Positions 7,826 through 15,835 of a stretch of DNA of 64,000 nucleotides are shown in pieces (the first letter of the stretch is position 1; each line of letters opens with the position of its first letter). This stretch comes from Streptomyces sp. SCL15-4 (GTDB lineage Bacteria > Actinomycetota > Actinomycetes > Streptomycetales > Streptomycetaceae), in contig NZ_JAOBTQ010000001.1 of assembly GCF_033366695.1 (NCBI RefSeq), positions 1,240,001-1,304,000 of the forward strand, written 5' to 3'. The notes under the pieces were generated by a model. It saw only the letters and a program-made list of their open reading frames with translations. It searched no databases and was not told the DNA's origin. The position numbers and the translations under genes are program-made.

Positions 7826-9139
7826 ATGTCCGATATACAAAGCGACGGCGGCGACTGTACGGAGCACCGCACCGCCGTCACCGAGGCCGAGGTGGAGGCC
7901 CTGGTCCGGGGCATCTGCTTCAAGACCGGACCGCCGCGCGCACTCGGTGTCGAGCTGGAATGGCTCGTGCACTCGCTGGAGCTGCCACAGCTCCCGGTCC
8001 CACCCGAACGACTCGAAGCGGCCTACGCCGCGGTGCGGAAACTGCCCCTGGCCTCGGCGCTCACCGTCGAGCCCGGCGGCCAACTGGAGCTCAGCTCGCC
8101 GCCCGCCGCCTCCCTGATGGAGTGCGTGGAGACCGTATCCGCCGATCTGGACGCCGTACGGGCCGTCTTGGCCGGTGACGGCCTCGGGCTCGCCGGCATC
8201 GGCCACGACCCCTGGCACCCGCCCCGCAGATTCCTGCACCAGCCCCGCTACGACGCCATGGAAGCCTGTCTGGACCGCACCGGTCCGGCCGGCCGGCACA
8301 TGATGTGCTCCTCCGCCTCCGTCCAGGTGTGCGTGGACGCCGGGCAGGAGGAGCCGGGCCCGCTGGGGCACGCCCGGCGCTGGTGGCTGGCGCACCAGCT
8401 GGGCGCGGTCCTGGTGGCCGCGTTCGCCAACTCCCCGCTGATCGGCCTGCGGCGCACCGGCTGGCGGTCCGCCCGTCAGCTGACGTGGATGGAGATAGGG
8501 CCCGGCCGGGCCGGCGCTCCGCCGCTGGACGGCGAGCCGCGCGCCGCGTGGGCCCGGCACGTCCTGGACTCGCCGGTGATGTGCGTGCGCCGGGACAGCG
8601 GCCCCTGGGAGGTTCCCGAGGGGCTCACCTTCCGGGAGTGGACGCGTACCGGCGCGCCCCGGCCGCCCACCCGGGCGGACCTCGACTACCACCTGAGCAC
8701 CCTGTTCCCGCCGGTCCGGCCGCGCGGCCATCTGGAACTGCGGATGATCGACGCGCAGCCCGGCGCGGACGGCTGGATCGTGCCGCTCGCGGTGACGGCG
8801 GCGCTGTTCGACGATCCGCAGGCCGCCGAGACCGCCTACCGGACCGTGAAGCCGCTCGCCGAACGGGCCCTGGACCGGCCCGCACCGCACAATCCGCTGT
8901 GGGCCGACGCGGCCCGGCACGCTCTCGCCGACCCGGAGCTGCGCGAGGCAGCCGACGGCTGCTTCGCGGCGGCCCTGGAGGCCCTGCCCCGGCTCGGCGC
9001 CACGACGCGGGTCGTCGACGCGGTGGCCGGGTTCCGGGACCGCCATGTGGCCCGGGGCCGCTGCCCGGCCGACGACCTGCTGGACGAAACCCCACCCGGA
9101 GGCACCCGTGCCCACGGGAGGAAGGACAGCCGCACATGA
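7826..9139 (+). CDS. egtA: Glutamate-cysteine ligase EgtA
   Basis: 437-aa member of the GCS2-like glutamate-cysteine ligases, first step of the mycobacterial/streptomycete ergothioneine route (gamma-Glu-Cys formation, ATP-dependent, cytosolic). Seen: LGVELEWLVH near the start of the catalytic domain (Mg-binding acidic strand), VEPGGQLELSSPP, the HMMCSSASVQVCVD strand and RGHLELRMIDAQP, typical for this family. The ATG at 7826 has a perfect AGGAGG at 7812-7817, nine nt upstream. Its stop overlaps the egtB ATG by four nt (ATGA). First gene of egtABCD, which makes the assignment secure. Confidence 0.93.
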   Translation: MSDIQSDGGDCTEHRTAVTEAEVEALVRGICFKTGPPRALGVELEWLVHSLELPQLPVPPERLEAAYAAVRKLPLASALTVEPGGQLELSSPPAASLMECVETVSADLDAVRAVLAGDGLGLAGIGHDPWHPPRRFLHQPRYDAMEACLDRTGPAGRHMMCSSASVQVCVDAGQEEPGPLGHARRWWLAHQLGAVLVAAFANSPLIGLRRTGWRSARQLTWMEIGPGRAGAPPLDGEPRAAWARHVLDSPVMCVRRDSGPWEVPEGLTFREWTRTGAPRPPTRADLDYHLSTLFPPVRPRGHLELRMIDAQPGADGWIVPLAVTAALFDDPQAAETAYRTVKPLAERALDRPAPHNPLWADAARHALADPELREAADGCFAAALEALPRLGATTRVVDAVAGFRDRHVARGRCPADDLLDETPPGGTRAHGRKDSRT

Positions 9140-10473
9140 CCGCCCCGGAGACCGGAACCACGACCACCGAGACGGACACCGAGACCCTGCGCGAGCGCGC
9201 GCTGGCCTGCCTCACCACGGCCCGTGACCGCACCACGCTGCTGACCACCTGTGTCGACGAACCGGACCTCACCGCCCAGCACTCCCCGCTGATGTCCCCG
9301 CTGGTGTGGGACCTGGCGCACATCGGCAACCAGGAGGAGCTGTGGCTGCTGCGGGCGGTCGGCGGCCGGGAGGCCATACGGCCGGAGATAGACGGCCTCT
9401 ACGACGCCTTCGAGCACCCGCGCGCCGAGCGCCCCAAGCTGCCGCTGCTGCCGCCCGCCGAGGCCCGCCGGTACGCGGCCGAGGTGCGCGGCCGGGCGCT
9501 GGACCTGCTGGCGAAGGCGGACTGTGACGGCGGCCGGCTGACCGAGGCGGGTTTCGCCTTCGGCATGGTCGCCCAGCACGAACAGCAGCACGACGAGACC
9601 ATGCTGATCACGCATCAGCTCAGGAAGGGCCCGCAGGCGCTCACCGCGCCGGACCCCGAGCCGGTGCCGCCGTTCACCGGTCCGGCCGAAGTCCTGGTGC
9701 CGGGCGGCCCGTTCATGATGGGCACCTCCGGCGAGCCCTGGGCGCTGGACAACGAACGGCCGGCGCATCCCCGGGAGGTGGCGCCGTTCTGGATCGACAC
9801 CGTCCCGGTGACGAACGCGGCCTACCAGGCGTTCATCGCGGACGGCGGGTACGACACCGAACGGTGGTGGACGCCCGAGGGCTGGGCGCACATCCGGCGG
9901 CACCACATCACCGCCCCGCTGTTCTGGCGGCGGGACGGCGACCGGTGGCTGCGGCGCCGGTTCGGCGGCACCGAGCCGGTGCCGCCGGACGAGCCGGTGC
10001 TGCACGTGTGCTGGTACGAGGCGGACGCCTACGCCCGCTGGGCCGGACGCCGGCTGCCGACCGAGCCGGAGTGGGAGAAGGCGGCCCGCTTCGACCCGGT
10101 CACCGGCCGTTCCCGGCGCTACCCGTGGGGCGACGCCGACCCGGCGCCCGAACACGCCAACCTCGGCCAGCGGCACCTGCGGCCCGCCCCCGCCGGCAGC
10201 TACCCGGCCGGACAGTCGCCGCTGGGCGTACGGCAGTTGATCGGCGACGTGTGGGAGTGGACGGCGAGCGACTTCCTGCCGTACCCGGGGTTCAGGGCCT
10301 TCCCGTACAAGGAGTACTCGGAGGTCTTCTTCGGCTCCGACCACAAGGTGCTGCGCGGCGGCTCCTTCGCCGTGGACCCGGTGGCCTGCCGGGGCACGTT
10401 CCGCAACTGGGACTATCCCGTGCGCCGGCAGATCTTCTCCGGGTTCCGCACCGCCCGTTCGGAGGCCGTCTGA
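9136..10473 (+). CDS. egtB: Ergothioneine sulfoxide synthase EgtB
   Basis: 445-aa non-haem iron enzyme that joins gamma-Glu-Cys to hercynine with O2. An N-terminal DinB-like helical domain supplies the iron ligands: His62 (LAHIGNQEE) and the HxxxHxE motif at 148-154 (HEQQHDE). The C-terminal half is a formylglycine-generating-enzyme (sulfatase-modifying) fold: VPGGPFMMGT, DNERPAHPREV, RLPTEPEWEKAAR, YPWGD, and the closing VLRGGSFAVDP...RNWDYPVRRQIFSGFR. The start overlaps the egtA stop, and its stop overlaps the egtC start (TGATG), so translation is coupled. Confidence 0.95.
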   Translation: MTAPETGTTTTETDTETLRERALACLTTARDRTTLLTTCVDEPDLTAQHSPLMSPLVWDLAHIGNQEELWLLRAVGGREAIRPEIDGLYDAFEHPRAERPKLPLLPPAEARRYAAEVRGRALDLLAKADCDGGRLTEAGFAFGMVAQHEQQHDETMLITHQLRKGPQALTAPDPEPVPPFTGPAEVLVPGGPFMMGTSGEPWALDNERPAHPREVAPFWIDTVPVTNAAYQAFIADGGYDTERWWTPEGWAHIRRHHITAPLFWRRDGDRWLRRRFGGTEPVPPDEPVLHVCWYEADAYARWAGRRLPTEPEWEKAARFDPVTGRSRRYPWGDADPAPEHANLGQRHLRPAPAGSYPAGQSPLGVRQLIGDVWEWTASDFLPYPGFRAFPYKEYSEVFFGSDHKVLRGGSFAVDPVACRGTFRNWDYPVRRQIFSGFRTARSEAV

Positions 10474-11252
10474 TGTGCCGTCATCTCGCCTATCTGGGGC
10501 CCGAGGAGCCGCTCGGCCGGCTCCTGGTGGAGCCCGCGCACGGGCTGTACCAGCAGTCGTGGGCGCCGCGCCGGCAGCGGTACGGGACGGTCAACGCCGA
10601 CGGGTTCGGGGTCGGCTGGTACGCGCCGGGGGATCCGGCGCCGGCCCGCTACCGGCGGTCCGGGCCGATCTGGGCCGACCTGTCCTTCGCCGACCTGGCC
10701 CGGGTGGTGCGCTCGGGCGCCGTCCTCGCGGCGGTCCGGGACGCGACCCTGGCCGGAGCGGACGCCGAGGCCGCGGCGGCGCCGTTCGCGGCCGGGCGGT
10801 GGCTGTTCAGCCACAACGGGCTGATCGCGGGCTGGCCGGACGCGGCGGCACCGCTGGTGTCCGCGCTGCCCCCGGTCGAGTTGCTGTCGCTCCAGGCCCG
10901 CACCGACTCGGCGTTCGTCTGGGCCCTGGTCCTGCACCGGCTGCGGGCCGGTCAGGCACCGGAGCGGGCGCTGGGGGAACCGGTGCGCGAACTGGCCCGG
11001 GCGGCCCCGGCCTCCCGGCTCAATCTGCTGCTGACCGACGGAGCCACGATCACCGCGACCACCTGGGGCGACTCGCTCTGGTACCGCGCGGAGCCCGGCC
11101 GGAGCACGGTCGTCGCCTCCGAGCCGTACGACGACGATCCGCTCTGGCGGGAGGTCCCCGACCGCACCGTGCTCACCGCGAGCCGCACCGGCGTGCTGCT
11201 CGCCCCGCTGGAGGATCCGGCGGCCGTACCCTCGAAGGAGCCCTGCCGTTGA
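10473..11252 (+). CDS. egtC: Gamma-glutamyl hercynylcysteine sulfoxide hydrolase EgtC
   Basis: 259-aa class II glutamine-amidotransferase-like N-terminal nucleophile enzyme, removing glutamate from the EgtB product. Cys2 follows the initiator Met (MCRHLAYLG) and becomes the nucleophile. Other visible signatures are NADGFGVGWY, AAVRDAT, FSHNGLI and QARTDSAFVWAL. Its start overlaps the egtB stop; its own stop codon overlaps the egtD TTG start. Cytosolic. Family and role are clear from sequence and context. Confidence 0.94.
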   Translation: MCRHLAYLGPEEPLGRLLVEPAHGLYQQSWAPRRQRYGTVNADGFGVGWYAPGDPAPARYRRSGPIWADLSFADLARVVRSGAVLAAVRDATLAGADAEAAAAPFAAGRWLFSHNGLIAGWPDAAAPLVSALPPVELLSLQARTDSAFVWALVLHRLRAGQAPERALGEPVRELARAAPASRLNLLLTDGATITATTWGDSLWYRAEPGRSTVVASEPYDDDPLWREVPDRTVLTASRTGVLLAPLEDPAAVPSKEPCR

Positions 11253-12211
11253 GCCCCTTGCACATCACCCGCACCCTTGCCGAGGACGCGACGGAGGCCG
11301 CGCTGCGCGCCGACGTCCTGCGCGGCCTCACCGACACCCCCAAGTGGCTGCCGCCCAAGTGGTTCTACGACGCCCGCGGCAGCGAGCTGTTCGAGCGGAT
11401 CACCGAGCTGCCCGAGTACTACCCCACGCGGGCCGAGCGGGAGATCCTCGTCACCCGGTCCGGGGAGATCGCGGCCGCGAGCGGCGCCCGCACCCTGATC
11501 GAACTGGGCTCCGGTTCCTCGGAGAAGACCCGCCACCTGATCGACGCGCTGCCCGCGCTCGCCGCGTACGTGCCGGTCGACGTCAGCGAGAGCGCGCTCA
11601 CGCGGGCCGGACGGGCGCTCGTCGAGGAGCGTCCGGGGCTCGACGTGCACGCGCTGATCGCCGACTTCACCGCCCCGCTGACGCTGCCCGCCACGCCCGG
11701 GCCCCGGCTGCTGGCCTTCCTCGGCGGCACCATCGGCAATCTGCTGCCCGCCGAGCGCGCCCGGTTCCTCGCCTTGGCGCGCGCGCTGCTCGCCCCGGGC
11801 GACGGACTCCTGCTCGGCACGGACCTGGTCAAGGACGAGCGGGTGCTGGTCCGCGCGTACGACGACGCGGCCGGGGTGACGGCCGCGTTCAACCGGAACG
11901 TGCTGGCCGTGATCGACCGCGAGCTGGGCGCCGACTTCGATCCGGAGGCGTTCGACCACGTGGCCCGGTGGGACGCCGAGCGGGAGTGGATCGAGATGCG
12001 GCTGCGCTCCCGTACCGCCCAGACCGTGAAGGTGCCCGCGCTCAGTCTCGCCGTGGAGTTCGCGGCGGGCGAGGAGCTGCGCACCGAGGTGTCGGCCAAG
12101 TTCCGCAAGGAGGGCGTGACCTGCGAACTCGCCGCGGCGGGCCTGGAGCTGACCCACTGGTGGACGGACGCGCCGGGCCGCTTCGCGCTGTCGCTGAGCG
12201 TGGCGCGGTGA
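11249..12211 (+). CDS. egtD: L-histidine N(alpha)-methyltransferase EgtD
   Basis: 320-aa SAM-dependent methyltransferase that trimethylates histidine to hercynine. Seen: WLPPKWFYDARGSELFERITELPEYYPTRAE, the conserved N-terminal EgtD signature, then the SAM loop IELGSGSSEKT, FLGGTIGN and the C-terminal KFRKEGV...LTHWWTD. The start is inferred to be TTG at 11249, overlapping the egtC stop (TTGA) with AAGGAG at 11235-11240; no ATG or GTG gives a full N-terminus. Last gene of the operon. The C-S lyase EgtE is not encoded next to it. The 3' end lies 16 nt from a convergent lipoprotein gene. Confidence 0.94.
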   Translation: MSPLHITRTLAEDATEAALRADVLRGLTDTPKWLPPKWFYDARGSELFERITELPEYYPTRAEREILVTRSGEIAAASGARTLIELGSGSSEKTRHLIDALPALAAYVPVDVSESALTRAGRALVEERPGLDVHALIADFTAPLTLPATPGPRLLAFLGGTIGNLLPAERARFLALARALLAPGDGLLLGTDLVKDERVLVRAYDDAAGVTAAFNRNVLAVIDRELGADFDPEAFDHVARWDAEREWIEMRLRSRTAQTVKVPALSLAVEFAAGEELRTEVSAKFRKEGVTCELAAAGLELTHWWTDAPGRFALSLSVAR

Positions 12212-12227
12212 CCGCGGAACCGGCGGC

Positions 12228-13487
12228 TCAGCCCACGTCCGGGGCGAGCGCTCCGGTGATCTTCCGGGAGGCACGGCGGGCCTCGGCCGCCGGGTCCGCG
12301 CCCTTGAGCACCCGGGACATGTACTCCTTGATCGGGTTGTCGGCCTCGACGTCGGCCCACTGAGGAGTGGTGGGGGTCGCCCTGCCGTGCGCCGCGCCCG
12401 CGGCCATGGCGGCGACCCCCTCCGCGCCGGCGACCTCGCCGGCCAGCGTGGTCTTGTTGGGCACGTAGTTCATGGCGCGGGCCAGCTCGGTGTCCCACTT
12501 GGCGCCGGTGAGCGCGCCGACCACGGTGGTCGCGGCGAACTGGTCGTCGGTGTTGCGCGGGACGACGAGGTCGGAACCGCCGGTGAAGACCGTACCGGGC
12601 CGGCCGGCCGTGCGGCCGGGCACCGGGAAGAAGCCGATCTTGTCCTTGAGTCCGGGATTCTGCCGGACGATCGACTGGGCCAGCCCGGGCAGGGCGATGA
12701 TCTGTGCGACCTCGCCGCCGGCGAACACCCCGGCGTGGGGCGGGTGTTCCTCGTCGGCGTCCGCGGGGCCCCGGCCGAGCGCCTGGAGCCGCCGGTAGAA
12801 GTCCATGCCGCGCAGCGCGGCCGGGCTGTCCAGGGTGCCCCGCCACTCGTGGTCCTTCTCCTCGGCGAGTTCGCCGCCCTCGTCCCAGACGAACCCGGCG
12901 AGCGTGTACCAGTCCTGGCCCGCGAGGTAGATGCCCTGCTTCCCGCCGCTGTTCAGCTTCTCGGTGGCGGCGAGCCATTCGTCGCGGGTCCGCGGCGGTC
13001 GGGCGATGCCGGCCTGCCGGAACAGGTCCTTGCGGTAGACGACGACCCGGTTGGCCGCGTACCAGGGGATGCCGTACTGCTTGTTGCCGTCCTTGCCGGG
13101 CTCGGCGAGGCCGGGCAGCCACTTGTCCTTGTCCCAGTCCCGCATCGACTCCAGGGTGAGGTCCGCCAGCCGGCCGCCGTCGGCGTACAGCGGCACCTGG
13201 GTGTTGCCGACCTCGATGACGTCCGGGCCGTCGCCGGAGGGTGCCTTGAGCGCGCCGCGGACCTTCTCGACGATGCCGGTCCATTCCTGGATGCGGATGT
13301 CGAGGCGCAGGTCGTCGTGGGTGCGCTCGAAGTCCTCGGTGAACCGCCGCAGGTACTCCTTGGAGGCGCTGTCCTTCATCAGCCACACGGTGACGGTCGT
13401 CCGCTCCTCGTCGTCGCCGGGAAGCATCCCGCAGGCGCTGACGAGGGAGCCGGTGGCACAGAGGAGGGCGAGCAGACGACGTCTCAC
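12228..13487 (-). CDS. Orphan sugar ABC transporter substrate-binding lipoprotein
   Basis: 419-aa extracellular solute-binding protein of family 1. The signal peptide ends in a lipobox (LVSAC, Cys19), so it is anchored outside the membrane. The mature part shows VTVWLMKDSASKEYLRRFTEDFERTHDDLRL, the typical first strand-helix, then GPDVIEVGNTQVPLYADGG, KQYGIPWYAANRVVVYRK and GGSDLVVPRNTDD. No permease or ATPase genes flank it, so it must pair with proteins encoded elsewhere. A dre-like palindrome lies about 100 bp upstream, suggesting an amino-sugar or chitooligosaccharide link, but the ligand is unproven. Converges on egtD. Confidence 0.9.
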   Translation of the reverse strand: MRRRLLALLCATGSLVSACGMLPGDDEERTTVTVWLMKDSASKEYLRRFTEDFERTHDDLRLDIRIQEWTGIVEKVRGALKAPSGDGPDVIEVGNTQVPLYADGGRLADLTLESMRDWDKDKWLPGLAEPGKDGNKQYGIPWYAANRVVVYRKDLFRQAGIARPPRTRDEWLAATEKLNSGGKQGIYLAGQDWYTLAGFVWDEGGELAEEKDHEWRGTLDSPAALRGMDFYRRLQALGRGPADADEEHPPHAGVFAGGEVAQIIALPGLAQSIVRQNPGLKDKIGFFPVPGRTAGRPGTVFTGGSDLVVPRNTDDQFAATTVVGALTGAKWDTELARAMNYVPNKTTLAGEVAGAEGVAAMAAGAAHGRATPTTPQWADVEADNPIKEYMSRVLKGADPAAEARRASRKITGALAPDVG

Positions 13488-13585
13488 GAGGGGTCCTGTT
13501 CTGTCTGGCGAGGGTGCTGGGACAGGGGTGGGGGGCCCGACGTGGGGGGACGGAGCGCAACAGGCTCGTACGGGTGTGCTGGATT

Positions 13586-13599
13586 TTGGTATGGACCAA
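13586..13599. promoter_or_regulatory. dre-like palindrome (DasR/GntR type)
   Basis: TTGGTATGGACCAA is a TGGT-N4-ACCA inverted repeat extended by one base each side, the architecture of the DasR-responsive element (consensus TGGTCTAGACCA core). It lies 99 bp upstream of the orphan binding-protein start. The assignment to DasR is inference. Confidence 0.5.
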
Positions 13600-13704
13600 T
13601 CAGGAGGTCAAGCGCTACCGGGCGGTACGCCGCCCGGGACGCCGTGCGCACACCGCGCGGATAGTGCACGGTGGAGTACGGCGTGACACGAGAGGAGCAC
13701 CCGC

Positions 13705-13920
13705 ATGACGAACCACACCTACCGGGTCACCGAGATCGTCGGCACCTCGCACGAGGGCGTCGACCAGGCCATCCGCAACGGCATCGCCCGCGCCGACCGG
13801 ACGCTGCGCAATCTGGACTGGTTCGAGGTGACCCAGGTCCGCGGCCAGATCGAGAACGGCCGGATCGAGCACTACCAGGTGGGTCTGAAGGTCGGCTTCC
13901 GCATCGAGGACGGCGACTGA
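13705..13920 (+). CDS. Dodecin
   Basis: 71-aa member of the dodecin family, small flavin-storing dodecameric proteins of the cytosol. The fold pattern is complete: strand (TYRVTEIVGTSHEG), helix (VDQAIRNGIARADRTLRNLDWFEV) and two strands (TQVRGQIENGRIEHYQVGLKVGFRIED). The Trp in LDWFEV is the residue that stacks on the flavin in known dodecins, and Gln in HYQV is also conserved. GAGGAG at 13691-13696 precedes the ATG. Convergent with, and 16 nt from, the HAD phosphatase gene. Confidence 0.93.
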   Translation: MTNHTYRVTEIVGTSHEGVDQAIRNGIARADRTLRNLDWFEVTQVRGQIENGRIEHYQVGLKVGFRIEDGD

Positions 13921-13936
13921 GCCGCTCCGGCGCGCG

Positions 13937-14428
13937 TCAGGTACGGCCCTCCCGCTCCTGCGCCTCCTCCAGCGCGGCCGACTTCCGCGCCCAGCGCGCC
14001 CGTACGACGGTGAAACCGGCGCGCTCGGCGTCGTCGCACACCAGCTCGTCGTCGTCCACGAGCATCCGGACCTCATGGTCCCGGGCGAGCCGGCGCAGGA
14101 TCGCCAGCTTGGTGAACCGGGCCGGCCTGCGGTCGGCGTCGTCCCGCATGAACACCCGTCCCTCGGGCAGTTGCCGAGCCGCGAGCCACTCCAGGGTGTC
14201 CCGGCGGTACCGCTCGGGGCGGCCGGTCAGATAGACGACCTCGCAGACGCGGGCGCTCTCCATGGCCAGCGCCATGCCTTCGGCGAGCGGCGGGTCCGCG
14301 GGCGCGGCGGCGAAGAACGCGGCCCAGTCCCGCCGCCGGCCCTCCAGGAAGTGCTGGCGGTGGGCGGTGTCGGCCAGCGTGTTGTCGAGGTCGAACACGG
14401 CGATCGGCGGCCTGCTGTGGTCGGTCAC
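13937..14428 (-). CDS. HAD-superfamily phosphatase (polynucleotide-kinase-3'-phosphatase-like)
   Basis: 163-aa haloacid dehalogenase-type hydrolase. Motif I is FDLDNTLADT (the DxDxT nucleophile pair), motif II is VVYLTGRPERYR (Thr), and the motif III/IV region is FTKLAILRRLA followed by MLVDDDELVCDDA. The arrangement resembles the phosphatase half of T4 polynucleotide kinase and related short HADs. I chose the GTG at 14428 (VTDHSRPP); upstream sequence in frame has no family character. Substrate unknown. It is divergent from the LLM flavin monooxygenase with about 96 nt between starts. Confidence 0.82.
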   Translation of the reverse strand: MTDHSRPPIAVFDLDNTLADTAHRQHFLEGRRRDWAAFFAAAPADPPLAEGMALAMESARVCEVVYLTGRPERYRRDTLEWLAARQLPEGRVFMRDDADRRPARFTKLAILRRLARDHEVRMLVDDDELVCDDAERAGFTVVRARWARKSAALEEAQEREGRT

Positions 14429-14524
14429 ACCGGCCACCCTAGCCAGCCGCGGCCACCCGCCCGCCACGGGCGCCGGCGCGGCACGGCCGGGGAATTGCGT
14501 GCGCGTCCGCGCGTTGAACCCTGT

Positions 14525-15532
14525 GTGAGCAGCACAGTGATCAGCCGCACCCGGTTCTCCGTCCTCGACCGCTCCCGCACCCGGCAGGGCCGCCCGGCGG
14601 CCGAGGCGCTGCGGGACACCGTCGCGCTGGCCCGGGAGGCGGAGGCGCTCGGCTACCACCGGTTCTGGGTGTCCGAGCACCACGGGGTGCCGGGCGTCGC
14701 CGGGTCCGCGCCGACCGTGCTGGCCGCCGCGGTCGCCGCGGCCACCCGCACCATCCGGGTCGGCACCGGCGGGGTCATGCTGCCCAACCACCGGCCCCTC
14801 GTCGTCGCCGAACAGTTCGGGGTGCTGGAGGCGCTGTTCCCGGGGCGGATCGACATGGGGCTCGGCCGGTCGGTGGGGTTCACGGACGGGGTGCGCAAGG
14901 CGCTCGGCCGGGACAAGGAAGACGCCGAGGACTTCGCGGCGCAGCTCGGCGAACTGCTCGACTGGTTCACCGGCGGCTCGCCGACCGGGGTGCGGGCCCG
15001 TCCCTCGGAAGGCCTGACCGTGCCGCCGTTCGTGCTGGCCCTCGGCGAGGGCGCGCGGATCGCGGCCCGCGCCGGCCTGCCCATGGTCATCGGCGACCTT
15101 CGGGACCGGGAGAAGATGCTGCGCGGCATCGACCGCTACCGCTCCCTCTTCCGCCCCTCGCGCTGGGCGACCGAGCCGTACGTGGTGATCTCCGGCACGG
15201 TCGCGGTCGCCGGCAGCGAGGCCGAGGCGCGCCGGCTGCTGGTCCCCGAGGCCTGGTCGCTGGCGTACTCCCGCACCCACGGCACCTTCCCGCCGCTCGC
15301 CCCCGCCGAGTCGGTGCGGACGCACACGATGACGGCGCGGGAACGGGACCTGTACGAGTCCGCGCTCGCCGGGCACATCGCGGGCACCCCCGACCGGGTC
15401 GCGCACGAGCTGGAGACGGTGCTGAAGGAGACGGGCGCCGAGGAGGTGCTCGTCACGACCAGCACCTACGACCGTACGGCCCTGCTGGAATCCTGCCGGC
15501 GGCTCGCCGCGCTCTTCGCGCCGGGCCGGTGA
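14525..15532 (+). CDS. LLM class flavin-dependent oxidoreductase
   Basis: 335-aa luciferase-like monooxygenase of the MsnO8 subgroup: FSVLDRSRTRQGRPAAEALRDTVALAREAEALGYHRFWVSEHHGVPGVAGSAP carries the family WxxEHH motif, followed by VGTGGVMLPNHRPLVVAEQFGVLEALFPGRIDMGLGR. These proteins use reduced F420 or FMN. GTG at 14525 is taken as the start; no strong ribosome site is visible, so the transcript may be leaderless. Near its C-terminus GTPDRVAHELE is the usual cofactor-contact segment. Substrate unknown; not in an obvious operon. Confidence 0.88.
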   Translation: MSSTVISRTRFSVLDRSRTRQGRPAAEALRDTVALAREAEALGYHRFWVSEHHGVPGVAGSAPTVLAAAVAAATRTIRVGTGGVMLPNHRPLVVAEQFGVLEALFPGRIDMGLGRSVGFTDGVRKALGRDKEDAEDFAAQLGELLDWFTGGSPTGVRARPSEGLTVPPFVLALGEGARIAARAGLPMVIGDLRDREKMLRGIDRYRSLFRPSRWATEPYVVISGTVAVAGSEAEARRLLVPEAWSLAYSRTHGTFPPLAPAESVRTHTMTARERDLYESALAGHIAGTPDRVAHELETVLKETGAEEVLVTTSTYDRTALLESCRRLAALFAPGR

Positions 15533-15610
15533 ACCCGGCCCCGAGATGCGATCCCGGCGCGGGCCGGTGACCCTGGGAGGGCAAGCCTGTCAGCGACTAG
15601 GAGGGCCGCC

Positions 15611-15805
15611 ATGTCCTTCATGGACAAGATCAAGGGCATGCTCAAGGGCCACGAGAGCACGGCCGACAAGGGCATCGACAAGGGCGGGGACTACCTCGAC
15701 CAGCGCACCGGCGACAAGTACCGGTCCCGGGTCGACACCGGCCAGGACAAGCTCCGGGACGAGTTCGGCACCCGGCCGCAGGACCCGGGCAACCCTCCGC
15801 GGTAG
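15611..15805 (+). CDS. MT0933-like small antitoxin-family protein
   Basis: 64-aa highly charged protein (MSFMDKIKGMLKGHESTADKGIDKGGDYLDQRTG...), matching the Rv0909/MT0933-like antitoxin family in its short amphipathic N-terminal helix and the KGIDKGGDYLDxRTGxKY core. A ribosome site, AGGAGGG, lies just upstream. No toxin gene is adjacent, which is usual for Streptomyces members; many may be general stress proteins and not true antitoxins. Possibly intrinsically disordered at the C-terminus. The gene sits 30 nt before the UvrA paralogue on the same strand. Confidence 0.8.
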   Translation: MSFMDKIKGMLKGHESTADKGIDKGGDYLDQRTGDKYRSRVDTGQDKLRDEFGTRPQDPGNPPR

Positions 15806-15835
15806 TGGCGCACGGGGGCGGATAGAGTTCCCCCG

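Noticed and set aside
15611-15805. Toxin partner for the MT0933-like protein
   Set aside because: No small gene overlaps or directly neighbours it; the next gene is a large ABC ATPase.
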